NCBI GenBank assembly: GCA_041402005.1
Contig: JAWKTB010000001.1
Coordinates: 62,001-126,000 of the forward strand
Reading direction: 5' to 3'
Origin: JAJRXR01 sp041402005
GTDB lineage: Bacteria; Planctomycetota; Phycisphaerae; Phycisphaerales; UBA1924
Length of the DNA: 64,000 bases
Part shown: in pieces, positions 37,815 through 46,640 of the stretch
Position numbering within the stretch: the stretch's first letter is position 1
Layout: the number at the start of each line of letters is the position of its first letter
The notes under the pieces: generated by a model
What the model saw: only the letters and a program-made list of their open reading frames with translations
Databases searched by the model: none
Told to the model about the DNA's origin: nothing
Position numbers and translations under genes: made by a program

Positions 37815-37868
37815 CGAGGCGAACGCGCTGCGGGGAACTCAGCCCCGGTCTCCGCGTATCGTCATGCA

Positions 37869-38480
37869 ATGACACCCGCGAAGTGGTGCTATATCGTGAT
37901 CGCATCGATCGGTGTTCTCGTGGTCGCCAAGGTCTACAACGCATCGCGGCAGCCGACCTGGAAGCGGGAAACGCCGCTCATCGATCCGCTGCGAGTCGTC
38001 TCCGTGAGCGATGGTGTACTGCAACTGGAAGACGGCCGGAAGCTCCGACCCGCGGGCATCGAGCCCGCCGAAGCTGTCACGCAGGAGGAGTTTGATCGGT
38101 TCCTGAAGATCGCGACCGCGCAGGGCGTCGTCGTCGATCGAGTTGTCTCCGACGATCGCGCGCTCCTGACCGTTGAGCCGAGATTCTGGAACTGGTGCGG
38201 CACAAGCCAGCGGGACCTTCACTGGGCTGGCTCATACATCCGCGCTCCGCTTAGCGAGCTGGCTATCTTGTGCGCATATGCGATTCCTGATCTTGAGCTG
38301 GCGGGCCTGACTGGGCGCGACGTGTGGCGTCTGCAAGGCTGTTTCGACCTTTGCTACACAGATGAACCCGACTCCCTGAGAGATGATCTAAACGCCATCG
38401 AATACGGCGGACAAGGGACGGCCTACATCCGTGACATCGATATGTTTATCGAGGTCGTGACCGATGCGTCCCCGCCATAG
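37869..38480 (+). CDS. Hypothetical single-pass membrane protein, SNase-like fragment possible
   Basis: 203 residues. A membrane anchor (WCYIVIASIGVLVVAKVY, residues ~6-23) precedes an external domain. VVSVSDGVLQLEDGRKLRPAGIEPAE resembles the first strands of staphylococcal-nuclease-like OB folds (DG..(I/L).L.DG..(V/L)R..GI..PE), but catalytic Arg/Glu residues cannot be confirmed. The base composition is visibly lower in GC than its neighbours, suggesting a recent arrival. TATCGT six bases before the ATG and the lack of a ribosome box suggest leaderless expression. It converges on nadE with one base between stop codons. Confidence 0.6.
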   Translation: MTPAKWCYIVIASIGVLVVAKVYNASRQPTWKRETPLIDPLRVVSVSDGVLQLEDGRKLRPAGIEPAEAVTQEEFDRFLKIATAQGVVVDRVVSDDRALLTVEPRFWNWCGTSQRDLHWAGSYIRAPLSELAILCAYAIPDLELAGLTGRDVWRLQGCFDLCYTDEPDSLRDDLNAIEYGGQGTAYIRDIDMFIEVVTDASPP

Positions 38481-38481
38481 G

Positions 38482-40182
38482 TCAGTCCCACCCCTGCGCG
38501 ATCGGCATCCGCCTCCCCGCCCCGAACGCCACGCTCGTTACCTTGATCCCCACCGCGAGCTGGCGCCGCTTGTACTCGTTCACGCGGATCAGACGCAGCA
38601 CTTTCTCCACCACGCCCCGCTCGAACCCCGTCTGTGCGAGCAGCCTGTCCACCGGCTCTCGCCGCTCCACGTACCGCTCGATGATCTCGTCGAGCACGTC
38701 GTACGAGGGCAGCGAGTCCGAGTCGAGCTGGTTCGGCGCCAGCTCGGCGCTGGGGGGCTTCGAGATCGTCCGCTCCGGTATCGGCGCCGTCTCGAAGCCC
38801 AGGCGCGCGTGCTGCTCGTTCACCCACCGCGCAACGCGATAGACCATCGTCTTGGGCACGTCGGAGAGCACCGCCAGCCCGCCGTTCATGTCGCCGTACA
38901 GCGTGCAGTACCCCACCGCCAGCTCGCTCTTGTTCCCCGTCGTCAGCAGCAGCGCCCCCGTCCGGTTCGAGAGCGCCATCATCGTCACGCCCCGCAGGCG
39001 GCTCTGGAGGTTCTCCTCCGCGACGTCGGGCAGCTCGTGCCCCAAGAGCCGTTGCCCGAGCTGACTGAACGCCGGGTCGAGCATCTGACGCAGTGCCGAC
39101 TCGCCTGCCCCGATCGGGATCGTCACGCAGTTCATCGACAGACGCCTGGCCAGCTCGACCGCGTCCTCCCTCGAGTGCTCCGACGAGTACTTGCCCGGCA
39201 GGCTGGCGCCCGTCAGGTTCTCCGCCCCGATCGCCGCGGCCGCCACCACCGCCGTCAACGCCGAGTCCACGCCCCCAGACAGCGCGACCAGAGCCGTCTT
39301 GAACCCAGTCTTGCGCAGATAGTCGCGCACGCCCAGCACCAGCGCCCGCCAGACAAGCTCCTCATCCGCCAACTCAATGAGCGGATCGCCCGTCGCCTCG
39401 CGCCCGTTCGTGGTGTCGACGACGAGCATTTCTCCGCCGAAGGCGTCGTTGGTCGCGATCAGATCGCCCCCGGGGGCGTACACCGCCGCCTGCCCATCGA
39501 AGACGAGGTCGTCGTTGCCCCCGAGCTGGTTGAGGCTCGCGACGTACACGCCGTGCTCGCGGGCGTGACGCGACAGCAGCTCCGCGTGCCGCCTGCCCTT
39601 GCCCAGAACAAACGGCGACCCCGACGGGTTCACGATCACCCGCGCCCCCGCCTCGACGAGCGCCGTCACCGGGTCCGCCCGGTTCCGGTACCGCCACCGG
39701 AACCCCACGTCCTCCCCTTTCCACAAATCCTCGCAGATCGACAGCCCGACCCGCTCCCCCGCGACCTCGATCACCGCCGCCCGATCCCCGGGCGTGAAGT
39801 ACCGGTCCTCGTCGAACACGTCGTACGTCGGGAGCAACCGCTTGTCGTAATAGTCCACGAACTGGCCATCACGGTACACGACCAGGCTGTTGGCCACCCC
39901 CGCGCCCGGGTCGCTCTTGTCCACGGGCAGAGGCGTCCCGATCACGAGTGTGAGCCCGTGCGACGCGGCCTCGCCGACCTGTTTCGCCGCGCGCGCGCAC
40001 GCCTCGACGAACTCCCGCCGATAGATCAGATCGCGGGCCGGGTACCCGCACACGACCTGCTCGGGCGTGACGAGCAGATCCGCGCCCGCCGCCCGTGCCT
40101 CATCCGCCGCCCGCGCGATCAGGGCGGCGTTCCCATCCAGGTCACCGACGATCGGGTTCAACGGGGCCAGGGCGATCCGCAT
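38482..40182 (-). CDS. nadE: Glutamine-dependent NAD+ synthetase
   Basis: 566 residues. The N-terminal nitrilase-type glutaminase has its triad at E41 (TPEQ), K114 (YDKRLLPTYDVFDE) and C150 (SICEDLWK). The C-terminal synthetase has the ATP-pyrophosphatase P-loop SGGVDSA (302-308), plus GNKSELAVGYCTLYGDMNGG and the lid region EYKRRQLAVGIKVTS. It amidates nicotinic acid adenine dinucleotide with glutamine-derived ammonia, the last step of NAD+ synthesis, in the cytoplasm. No ribosome box; TAGGAT lies six bases before the ATG, so translation is probably leaderless. Single gene. Confidence 0.95.
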   Translation of the reverse strand: MRIALAPLNPIVGDLDGNAALIARAADEARAAGADLLVTPEQVVCGYPARDLIYRREFVEACARAAKQVGEAASHGLTLVIGTPLPVDKSDPGAGVANSLVVYRDGQFVDYYDKRLLPTYDVFDEDRYFTPGDRAAVIEVAGERVGLSICEDLWKGEDVGFRWRYRNRADPVTALVEAGARVIVNPSGSPFVLGKGRRHAELLSRHAREHGVYVASLNQLGGNDDLVFDGQAAVYAPGGDLIATNDAFGGEMLVVDTTNGREATGDPLIELADEELVWRALVLGVRDYLRKTGFKTALVALSGGVDSALTAVVAAAAIGAENLTGASLPGKYSSEHSREDAVELARRLSMNCVTIPIGAGESALRQMLDPAFSQLGQRLLGHELPDVAEENLQSRLRGVTMMALSNRTGALLLTTGNKSELAVGYCTLYGDMNGGLAVLSDVPKTMVYRVARWVNEQHARLGFETAPIPERTISKPPSAELAPNQLDSDSLPSYDVLDEIIERYVERREPVDRLLAQTGFERGVVEKVLRLIRVNEYKRRQLAVGIKVTSVAFGAGRRMPIAQGWD

Positions 40183-40215
40183 CGCGTGATCCTATTCGCG
40201 CGACCGCCTCCCACA

Positions 40216-40243
40216 CCTCGGTGGGATGGGCGTCCCGCCCGTC
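40216..40243 (+). repeat. 28-base dispersed hairpin element, copy 1
   Basis: Identical over 28 bases to 56763-56790. It begins CCTCGGTGGG and forms a stem ATGGGCG / CGCCCGT around a TCC loop. It lies between nadE and the flippase-like gene. Confidence 0.75.
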
Positions 40244-40254
40244 ATCTCCGGCCT

Positions 40255-41328
40255 TTACGCCTCCGACTCACCTTTGCCCACGCGCCGAAGCAGCAACCGA
40301 TCCGCACGCAGCCATGCCACGCCGAACGCCCCGCCCGCGAGAAAGGCTAGCGACTCGGTCGCCGTCACGAACAGGACGATCAGCTTGAGTGGGTCCGCCC
40401 CGCCCGCGTCGGCGCCAACCGTAAGCGAGATCCCCAGTGCTGCGTACACGCCCACGGTCCCCCCCTCGCGCGTCCCGACCATGCCGAAGGGCGAGACCAT
40501 CCCGATGATGAAGTACGTGACGGCGAAAACAAGCGCGTCGGGCCACCCCATCGTCACGCCCAGCACACCCGCCGCCACCACGAACCTCGCCGCCTGCACC
40601 GCGATGTCCGCCAGGCGCATCAGCGTCGCCGCGACCGTCGCCCACGGGTGCGCCAGCATCCCGAACCCCGCGTGCAGTCTCGCGAACGACTCGGTGCGCA
40701 TGAACCGGCGCAGCGCCCCGATCGGGATCGGGTCGAGCATCGCGTGGATCCGCCTCATGCCCCGCTCGTGCGCGAAGAACCCGCTGACCAGCAGCAGCCC
40801 CGCCGTCACGACCGTGACCCCGCCCAGGGAGATCGCCCACCACCACGCGTCGACGCCCCCGCGGACGACGCTCGCCACGAACACCGGCCCGAGGCTCGTG
40901 ATCACGATCGCCCCGACCGCGACGAACCACGCCCCGATCGTGAGCAGCGGCACGCCGTCGCGCCGGTTGTGGATCGCCACGCGGCAGATCAGCCCGACCT
41001 TGAAGGGCAGGTAGCTCAGCAGCGTCGAGATCGCGTTGGTCGCCTGCACATCCATGTGAGAGATCCGCCGCTCTGGCCAGAGCGTCACCCAGAACATGCT
41101 CCCGTTGAGCGCGAGCGTTGCCACCGACAGCCCGAGCAGCAGGGCGACCTCGCCCACGCTCGCGTCGCCCAGGCGCGAGATCAGCGCCCGGTTCTTCTCG
41201 CTGAACGCCTCGAGCACGACCCAGACCAGCACCCCCACCCCGCCCAGGAAGCCGAGGATCTGCACGCCGACCATCAGCGCTCGGCGTGACCCCGATCCCC
41301 CCGTGCGCTCGTCTGCGCGTTCGCTCAT
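40255..41328 (-). CDS. Flippase-like integral membrane protein (LPG synthase TM / UPF0104-like)
   Basis: 357 residues from the ATG at 41328, which overlaps the stop codon of the upstream gene as ATGA. About eight hydrophobic helices; conserved-looking stretches LLSYLPFKVGLICRVAIHNRR, WFVAVGAIVITSLGPVF and YFIIGMVSPFGMVGTREGG match the lysylphosphatidylglycerol-synthetase transmembrane domain superfamily, whose members move lipids or glycolipids. Coupled translation with the glycosyltransferase-like gene upstream suggests joint work on lipid-linked sugars in the inner membrane. Substrate unknown. Confidence 0.7.
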   Translation of the reverse strand: MSERADERTGGSGSRRALMVGVQILGFLGGVGVLVWVVLEAFSEKNRALISRLGDASVGEVALLLGLSVATLALNGSMFWVTLWPERRISHMDVQATNAISTLLSYLPFKVGLICRVAIHNRRDGVPLLTIGAWFVAVGAIVITSLGPVFVASVVRGGVDAWWWAISLGGVTVVTAGLLLVSGFFAHERGMRRIHAMLDPIPIGALRRFMRTESFARLHAGFGMLAHPWATVAATLMRLADIAVQAARFVVAAGVLGVTMGWPDALVFAVTYFIIGMVSPFGMVGTREGGTVGVYAALGISLTVGADAGGADPLKLIVLFVTATESLAFLAGGAFGVAWLRADRLLLRRVGKGESEA

Positions 41329-43463
41329 GGCGTCCCGATCCTGTAGAGCGCCGCCCGCGGACGCCCCCCGCCCCCGCCCCACACCTTCATCGCCCGCCCC
41401 AACGATCCGAGCCACGCCTCGATCGCCTCGGGCGTGACCCTCGGGTCGATCCACCCGCTCTGTGACAATCGTCCCAACTCGCCGAAGTCCACGAGCACGT
41501 GCGTCACGCCCCGGGCGCGCAGCGCCGCACTCCACGCCTCGGGATCATCGGGCGCCTGTTCGACCGCCTCGCCGAGGGGCCACGAGTCCCAGGTCGTGTT
41601 GTAGACGACCGGGCGGGCGAGGTAGAGGGGCGTCGAGGCGCCGAGCAGGGAGACCCTGGCATCCGGGGGGAGTTCCTGGTTGATGTAGGCAATCTCGTAC
41701 TCATCGCCGAGGGCGGCATCGTACGTGTCGCCCCGGAGCAGCGTCGCGTCGCGGGGAAGGCGTACGTTCGGGCGTCCCTTCTGCTGCGAGGCGTAGATCA
41801 CGAGCAGGGCCACGCTTTGCGCGCCGATCACGACGAGCCCCGCGACCAGCATCGGTCGCCCGGCGCGTCTCGTACGCACGCCCCCGATCGCGAGCCCGAC
41901 CAGCGCCGCCCCCGGCAGGACCGCCGGGAGCAGGAAGCGAGACTGCAGGTGCGTGCCGAACATCCAGGCGACGACGACGCCGAGCAGCCCGAGCGTGAGC
42001 AACGCCGCGGGCCTGTGCGTGCGCCTATTGGCGAGCGCCACGCCCGCCGCCAGCAGCGCCGCCGGGAACAGCGCCAGCCACTGCGGGTTCATCGCCCCGC
42101 GCCAGCGTCTGACGTCCGCGGCGTCCGCCGCCGCCCCCGGATCCGTCCAGACCAGCAAACGCGCCCGCTCCAGCACCCCCCCCGAGAAGTGGTGGGCGCC
42201 CATGTACCGGTCGATCTGCTCGCCCGTCCAATCTGCCGAGCCGAAGATCCCCGCGAGTTGCGGGAAGACCGGGTTCCCGCCGTGAAGCCAGTTCCTCACG
42301 AGCCACGGCGCCAGCGCCAGCACCCCCGCAACGCACCCCGCCCCGACGAGCCGCCACCACACCCGCGTCGGCGCCATCCCGAGCAGGAGCGCGCCCACGA
42401 TCGGCGTGAGCAGGATCAACGCCGTCGGCTTCGCCCCGCACGCGACGCCGACCAGCGCCCCCGCGAGCGTTCCGCGCCAGAGGGGCCTGATCCGGTCCTC
42501 GATCGCGACGAGCATCACGCCGGCGCCCAGCGCCGTCACGCCCATCTCGTTGTACGCCATCGACCCCACGACCACGACCCAGGGCGTGCTCAGTGTCAGC
42601 GCCCCCGCGAGTGACGCCGGCAGGCGCGTCCGCGCCCGCTCGACCCCGCCCGCCACCAGCGACCGGCGGACGAACGCCGCGACCAGGGACGCCGTGCACA
42701 GTGCGAGCCCGACATGCAGCATCTGTGCGCCGATCGCCCGCCACCCAGAGCCGGCGAGCAGTCCCCCCGACGCCCCCACGCCATCGGGCGCGAACGTCAT
42801 CGCCCCGAGGAACGCGTACGCGCTCTCGACGTACGAGGGCAGGTACGAGTACACGTTGTGCGCGAAGGGCTCGACCCGCCCCGACGCCAGCCACTCCTGC
42901 GGGAGCTCCAGGTGGTACTCCAAAACGTCGTACCCGCCGAACTCCGAGTCCCAGAGCCACCCTGGCATCGAGGACGCCGCGACGAGCATCACCGCAACGG
43001 CGGGCAGCGCCGCCCACCACCCGCCGAGCGAGGGAAACGCCATGTCCTCCTTCGCCAGGCGCCTGGCCGTCGGCCAGAGCTGATGCGCAAGCAGCCCCAG
43101 CCCCCCCGCCACGAGCACGAGCGCCGGGATCGGCGCCAGCAACCCGAGCGCCCCGACCCCGTGGATCGCGCTGAGCATGATCCCCAGCCCGACGCCGAGC
43201 TGGATCGCCGCGGCTTCGTCTGATTCCCTGAACACCGGACGCGCGAGACGCCCATACCCCGCCCCCGCGAGGAGGATCGCCAGCGCCGCCGACCCGGAAA
43301 GCACCACGCTCGACAGCGTCACACCCACCGCCGTCAGCGGCCCGACGTCCTCGCCCCGCCCGAGCGATCCGACGACGGCGACGAGCCCGGCCAGCGCCAG
43401 CGCCGCCGCGATCGGCGTCCACGCGCCCCTGATCCCGCCCTGTCGCCCGTCCGAGTTACCCAC
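41325..43463 (-). CDS. Polytopic membrane protein, GT39/ArnT-like glycosyltransferase candidate
   Basis: About 712 residues from the GTG at 43463; the longer frame to 43547 would cross the promoter of the divergent Fur gene. More than ten hydrophobic helices. The large loop YDVLEYHLELPQEWLASGRVEPFAHNVYSYLPSYVESAYAF sits where GT-C glycosyltransferases (PMT/ArnT class) keep acidic catalytic residues and substrate loops; a late soluble segment (DATLLRGDTYDAALGDEYEIAYINQELPPDARV...WSAALRARGVTHVLVDF) is also typical. It probably transfers sugar from a polyprenyl donor on the outer face of the inner membrane. Coupled to the flippase-like gene by a 4-bp overlap. Confidence 0.65.
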   Translation of the reverse strand: MGNSDGRQGGIRGAWTPIAAALALAGLVAVVGSLGRGEDVGPLTAVGVTLSSVVLSGSAALAILLAGAGYGRLARPVFRESDEAAAIQLGVGLGIMLSAIHGVGALGLLAPIPALVLVAGGLGLLAHQLWPTARRLAKEDMAFPSLGGWWAALPAVAVMLVAASSMPGWLWDSEFGGYDVLEYHLELPQEWLASGRVEPFAHNVYSYLPSYVESAYAFLGAMTFAPDGVGASGGLLAGSGWRAIGAQMLHVGLALCTASLVAAFVRRSLVAGGVERARTRLPASLAGALTLSTPWVVVVGSMAYNEMGVTALGAGVMLVAIEDRIRPLWRGTLAGALVGVACGAKPTALILLTPIVGALLLGMAPTRVWWRLVGAGCVAGVLALAPWLVRNWLHGGNPVFPQLAGIFGSADWTGEQIDRYMGAHHFSGGVLERARLLVWTDPGAAADAADVRRWRGAMNPQWLALFPAALLAAGVALANRRTHRPAALLTLGLLGVVVAWMFGTHLQSRFLLPAVLPGAALVGLAIGGVRTRRAGRPMLVAGLVVIGAQSVALLVIYASQQKGRPNVRLPRDATLLRGDTYDAALGDEYEIAYINQELPPDARVSLLGASTPLYLARPVVYNTTWDSWPLGEAVEQAPDDPEAWSAALRARGVTHVLVDFGELGRLSQSGWIDPRVTPEAIEAWLGSLGRAMKVWGGGGGRPRAALYRIGTP

Positions 43464-43554
43464 GCGCGGAGTGTAATTGCGATCGGGCGCCCCGGCGTGT
43501 GCGCGCGAGGCGACCTCGCCCGGCCCGATCCGCCGCGAGACGTACAATCAGGAC

Positions 43555-44034
43555 ATGGACCTCCGCCCCGCGTCGCCAGGCGCCGACGCCGACATCGAGA
43601 TCATCGAGCCCCTGTGCGCCGTCTTCCGGCGCGCCCTCAAGGGCGAGGGCCTCAAGTACACCCCCGAGCGGGCCCAGATCCTGGACATGATCATCCGGAT
43701 CGACGGGCTCTTCGAGGCCGAGTCCCTCCTCGAACGCCTCAAGGACGACGGCTTCCGCGTCTCCAAGGCGACGGTCTACCGCACGATCAAGCTCCTCGAG
43801 GACGCCGGCATCATCCAGCGCGTCGTCTTCGACCGCGAGCAATCGCACTACCAGCTCGTCTACGGGCGTCGCCCGAACACCCTGCTCGTGCGCACGGACA
43901 CGGGCGACGTGGAGGCGATCGACGTGCCCGAGCTTGTCGAGATCCGCGACCGGATCTGCCGAGAGCGCGGGCTGGAGCCTCATGGGACGAGGTTTCAGAT
44001 CTTCGCGACGGCGAGCGACCTGGGCGGGCGCTGA
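43555..44034 (+). CDS. Fur-family transcriptional regulator lacking canonical metal ligands
   Basis: 159 residues from the ATG at 43555. The winged helix is clear: LKYTPERAQILDMIIRIDGLFEAESLLERLKDDGFRVSKATVYRTIKLLEDAGIIQRV. The dimerisation half is present, but the hallmark HHHDHxxCxxCG is replaced by GRRPNTLLVRTDTG (residues 104-117), removing the His cluster and both Cys; no later Cys pair exists. A standard Fur or Zur metal response is therefore unlikely. TACAAT ends seven bases before the ATG and there is no ribosome box, so the mRNA is probably leaderless. The ankyrin gene follows after two bases. Confidence 0.85.
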   Translation: MDLRPASPGADADIEIIEPLCAVFRRALKGEGLKYTPERAQILDMIIRIDGLFEAESLLERLKDDGFRVSKATVYRTIKLLEDAGIIQRVVFDREQSHYQLVYGRRPNTLLVRTDTGDVEAIDVPELVEIRDRICRERGLEPHGTRFQIFATASDLGGR

Positions 44035-44036
44035 CC

Positions 44037-44780
44037 GTGGCGCCTCCCGCGCAGTCGCTGTGGGACGTGATCGGCGATGGGGTGGATGGGATCCCGGAAC
44101 TCCGCACGCTGATCGCCGCGGGCGCGGACGTGAACGAAACCAGGGATCACGGCTACACACTCTTCATGTCCGCGGTTGGCGCGATCGAGCGAGATCGGCG
44201 GGTGCTCGAAGCGCTGATCGAGGCTGGCGCCGACCCGCATGCGGTATCCGAGTACGGGTACAACGCGTACCACGCGGCACTCGATGCGTTCTTTTCGCCC
44301 GCCAGCGCGGATGAGGCTCGTTCAATCCTCGGATATCTGCATGAACTGGGCGTCAACATCGAGCAGCGAAATCGCTCCGGGTACACGCCACTGGCATACG
44401 CGATCGATCGAGGGTGGGCGGTCGAGGTGGAGGTCATGTGCGAGCTCGGCGCCGACGTGAACGCGCTCGGGCCGTTTCGGTGGCATGAGAATGGTGAATG
44501 GAAACGCGTCAACGTTCCCCTCGTCTTCATCGCGATCGAATGGGGGGAGCGCCCCGAGGTCATGCTGGACGCCATGCTGGGCGCAGGCCTCAATCTCGAC
44601 GTCCACGACAAGGATGGACGCACACCCTATGAATACGCCGTTTCGGCTCTGGAGGAGAAGCTGGCGAGTGGGCCATCGAGGGTCTCTGACCCCGAGGGCG
44701 CACGCATACTGGCGCGCGATCATGACGAGCGTGTTGCGACCCTTCGGCGTTGCGTCGAGTTGCTGTTCGACCACCGCTAG
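44037..44780 (+). CDS. Ankyrin-repeat protein
   Basis: 247 residues from a GTG two bases after the Fur-family stop. Four to five ankyrin-type repeats are visible: ELRTLIAAGADVNETRDHGYTLFMSAV, RVLEALIEAGADPHAVSEYGYNAYHAAL, LGYLHELGVNIEQRNRSGYTPLAYAI, VEVMCELGADVNALG, MLDAMLGAGLNLDVHDKDGRTPYEYAV. Ankyrin domains mediate protein-protein contact. Codon use is less GC-skewed than in neighbours. The stop codon shares CTAG with the convergent exbD stop. Cytoplasmic; partner unknown. Confidence 0.75.
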   Translation: MAPPAQSLWDVIGDGVDGIPELRTLIAAGADVNETRDHGYTLFMSAVGAIERDRRVLEALIEAGADPHAVSEYGYNAYHAALDAFFSPASADEARSILGYLHELGVNIEQRNRSGYTPLAYAIDRGWAVEVEVMCELGADVNALGPFRWHENGEWKRVNVPLVFIAIEWGERPEVMLDAMLGAGLNLDVHDKDGRTPYEYAVSALEEKLASGPSRVSDPEGARILARDHDERVATLRRCVELLFDHR

Positions 44781-45334
44781 CGCAGCGCCACCCGCCTGAA
44801 CCCCGCCCGCGTGCACGCGTCGTGCGCCCGTACCACGTCGTTGTAGGGGACATCCGACTCCGGTGCGATGATCACGAGGGGCTCGCCGCTCGTGTCCTCG
44901 GGGTCTCGCCCGGCCTGCTCTGGCTGGACGATGTCCTTGGCGACCTCCGCCGCCAGCGCATCCAGATCGTCCATCGTCAGGCCCTCGCGTCCGAACGCGT
45001 TGGCGAGCGTCACCCCGTCCACGACGCGCAGGTGCACGTTCAGGCGGACCTCGGGCAGCTCGAAGCGCCGATCGGGCGTGCGCCCGCCCGACGCGACCTC
45101 CTCGGGCGTCATGTTCGCCTTGAGGAACCACTCGGGCCCGAGGAACGCCGTCGAGGCCATGAAGAAGATCAGGATGACCATCACGACGTCCACCATCGGC
45201 GTCATGTTGGGCCCGAAGTGCAGCTCCCACTGGTTCAGCGCCCCGCGGCGGCGGTACGGGTGGGCCGCGCCCACCGTCTCGTGGTCCACGCCCTCGGCGC
45301 CGAGGCCGGCAAGGTCGGCGGTCGGCTCGTTCAC
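44777..45334 (-). CDS. exbD: ExbD/TolR-family biopolymer transport protein (second copy)
   Basis: 185 residues from the GTG at 45334, overlapping the upstream exbD stop as GTGA. A transmembrane helix with the essential Asp is present in FGPNMTPMVDVVMVILIFFMAST, the ExbD/TolR signature. The periplasmic part (RLNVHLRVVDGVTLANAFGREG, EPLVIIAPESDVPYNDVVRAHDACTRAGF) has the ExbD C-terminal fold. A longer insert and Pro-rich ends distinguish it from the first copy. It is part of a proton-motive-force motor that energises outer-membrane processes. Confidence 0.85.
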   Translation of the reverse strand: MNEPTADLAGLGAEGVDHETVGAAHPYRRRGALNQWELHFGPNMTPMVDVVMVILIFFMASTAFLGPEWFLKANMTPEEVASGGRTPDRRFELPEVRLNVHLRVVDGVTLANAFGREGLTMDDLDALAAEVAKDIVQPEQAGRDPEDTSGEPLVIIAPESDVPYNDVVRAHDACTRAGFRRVALR

Positions 45335-45756
45335 GGCGCCCGCTCCGTCACCAACTCGATCTTGCGCACCCCCGCCTCTCGGCACGCCGCCAGCACCGGC
45401 TCGACCATCGAGTACGGCTTGTCACGCCCGGCGCGCAGCTCGACACGCGCCCCGGGCGCGCGCACGAGGCGCCCCTCCAGCACGCTCGAAAGCCGCTCGG
45501 TCTCCGTCTCCAGCCCGTCGACCAGCACGTTCGACGCGTCGATCACGCTCAGGGTGATCGGCGTCGCCGCCCGATCCAGCTCGCGCCCGCCTTTCGACGA
45601 GGGCAGTCGCCCCTCCCCCTGGCGCTCGAGCACGAGGTGCCCGACGATCAGGTAGAAGACGATCAGCACCATCACGACGTCGATCAGGGGCGTGACGTTG
45701 ACCCGACCGATGTGACGGGACCCTCCCCCCACGAGCTGGAGGGCGGTCCGCTTCAC
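45331..45756 (-). CDS. exbD: ExbD/TolR-family biopolymer transport protein (first copy)
   Basis: 141 residues from the GTG at 45756, overlapping the exbB stop as GTGA; the longer frame is an internal shadow of exbB. VNVTPLIDVVMVLIVFYLIVGHL is the transmembrane signature with its Asp. The C-terminus (PYSMVEPVLAACREAGVRKIELVTE) matches ExbD. It would assemble with the ExbB-like channel and the second ExbD. Confidence 0.85.
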   Translation of the reverse strand: MKRTALQLVGGGSRHIGRVNVTPLIDVVMVLIVFYLIVGHLVLERQGEGRLPSSKGGRELDRAATPITLSVIDASNVLVDGLETETERLSSVLEGRLVRAPGARVELRAGRDKPYSMVEPVLAACREAGVRKIELVTERAP

Positions 45757-46583
45757 GCCGCCTTCCCTGCCCCGTTCTCGTCGGCGCCGTTGCGCTCGGT
45801 GCTGCCCGCGCCCGAGGGCAGCAGTTCGACCAGACGCGCGCTCTCGACCATCGCCCGCGTGCAGATCCGGTCCACCACGCCCCGGTACAAGCCGAACACC
45901 AGGAGGCACGGGATCGCCAAGCACAGGCCCAACAGGGTGTGGAAGAGCGCCTTGGAGATGCCCAGCGACAAGTCAGTCGGCCCGGCCTGCCCGCCCGCGG
46001 CGCCCAGCGACGTGAACGCGATGATCATCCCCCACACCGTCCCCGCCAGCCCCACCAGCGGGCCCAGGTTCCCGATCACGTTCAAGAGCTCGATCTTGCG
46101 GAACCACTTGGCGCTCTGGTCGCTGGCGGCGAGTTCCGCCGCCTCGCGCATCGCCCCGCGCCCTCGTCCGGACTCGCGCATGGCGGCCCGGACGACCGAC
46201 CCGACGAACGACTCGTCACGACGGACGAGCTGCCACGCGTCCTCGTACCGCCCGTGCTCGACCAGCTCGACCAGGCGTCTGGTCCGCTTGGGGGGCATGA
46301 TGACCGAGGCGCGGACCTCGAAGATGTTGCGGATGATCGAGGCCATCGCCGCGATCGACCCCGCGATCAGCACCACCGTGAACAGGTCGAACGACTGGCG
46401 GAAGAGGGACCAGATGCCCAGGGAGTCGTCGAGGGCGGCGCCGGCGGCCTGGCCCGCGCTCGCGGCGGCAGGCGAGGCGGCGTCGTCCTGGCCCAGCGCA
46501 CTCACCGCCGCCAGGGCCAGCACCCCGCCCCCCAGCAGCGCAATCCTCACCAGCGCCCGCCCGGGGCGCGTCCTGCTGCTCAT
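45753..46583 (-). CDS. exbB: MotA/TolQ/ExbB proton channel family protein with signal peptide
   Basis: 276 residues. An N-terminal signal-like helix (ALVRIALLGGGVLALAAVSALG) and a linker precede the usual three-helix ExbB/TolQ layout: LFTVVLIAGSIAAMASIIRNI; ELLNVIGNLGPLVGLAGTVWGMIIAFTSLG; ISKALFHTLLGLCLAIPCLLVFGLY. The second and third segments contain the family signature. The cytoplasmic loop (RRLVELVEHGRYEDAWQLVRRDESFVGSVVRAAMRE) is typical. It conducts protons to power ExbD-linked transport. It heads a translationally coupled trio with two exbD genes, 57 bp after tsaE. Confidence 0.88.
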   Translation of the reverse strand: MSSRTRPGRALVRIALLGGGVLALAAVSALGQDDAASPAAASAGQAAGAALDDSLGIWSLFRQSFDLFTVVLIAGSIAAMASIIRNIFEVRASVIMPPKRTRRLVELVEHGRYEDAWQLVRRDESFVGSVVRAAMRESGRGRGAMREAAELAASDQSAKWFRKIELLNVIGNLGPLVGLAGTVWGMIIAFTSLGAAGGQAGPTDLSLGISKALFHTLLGLCLAIPCLLVFGLYRGVVDRICTRAMVESARLVELLPSGAGSTERNGADENGAGKAA

Positions 46584-46640
46584 CCGTGAGCCCTCCGCTC
46601 GCCGATCGCGTCGGCATCGGCCGACGCCTCGCCCCTCAGC

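Noticed and set aside
38464..40350. 628-residue + strand frame
   Set aside because: Complement of nadE, whose triad and P-loop are intact.
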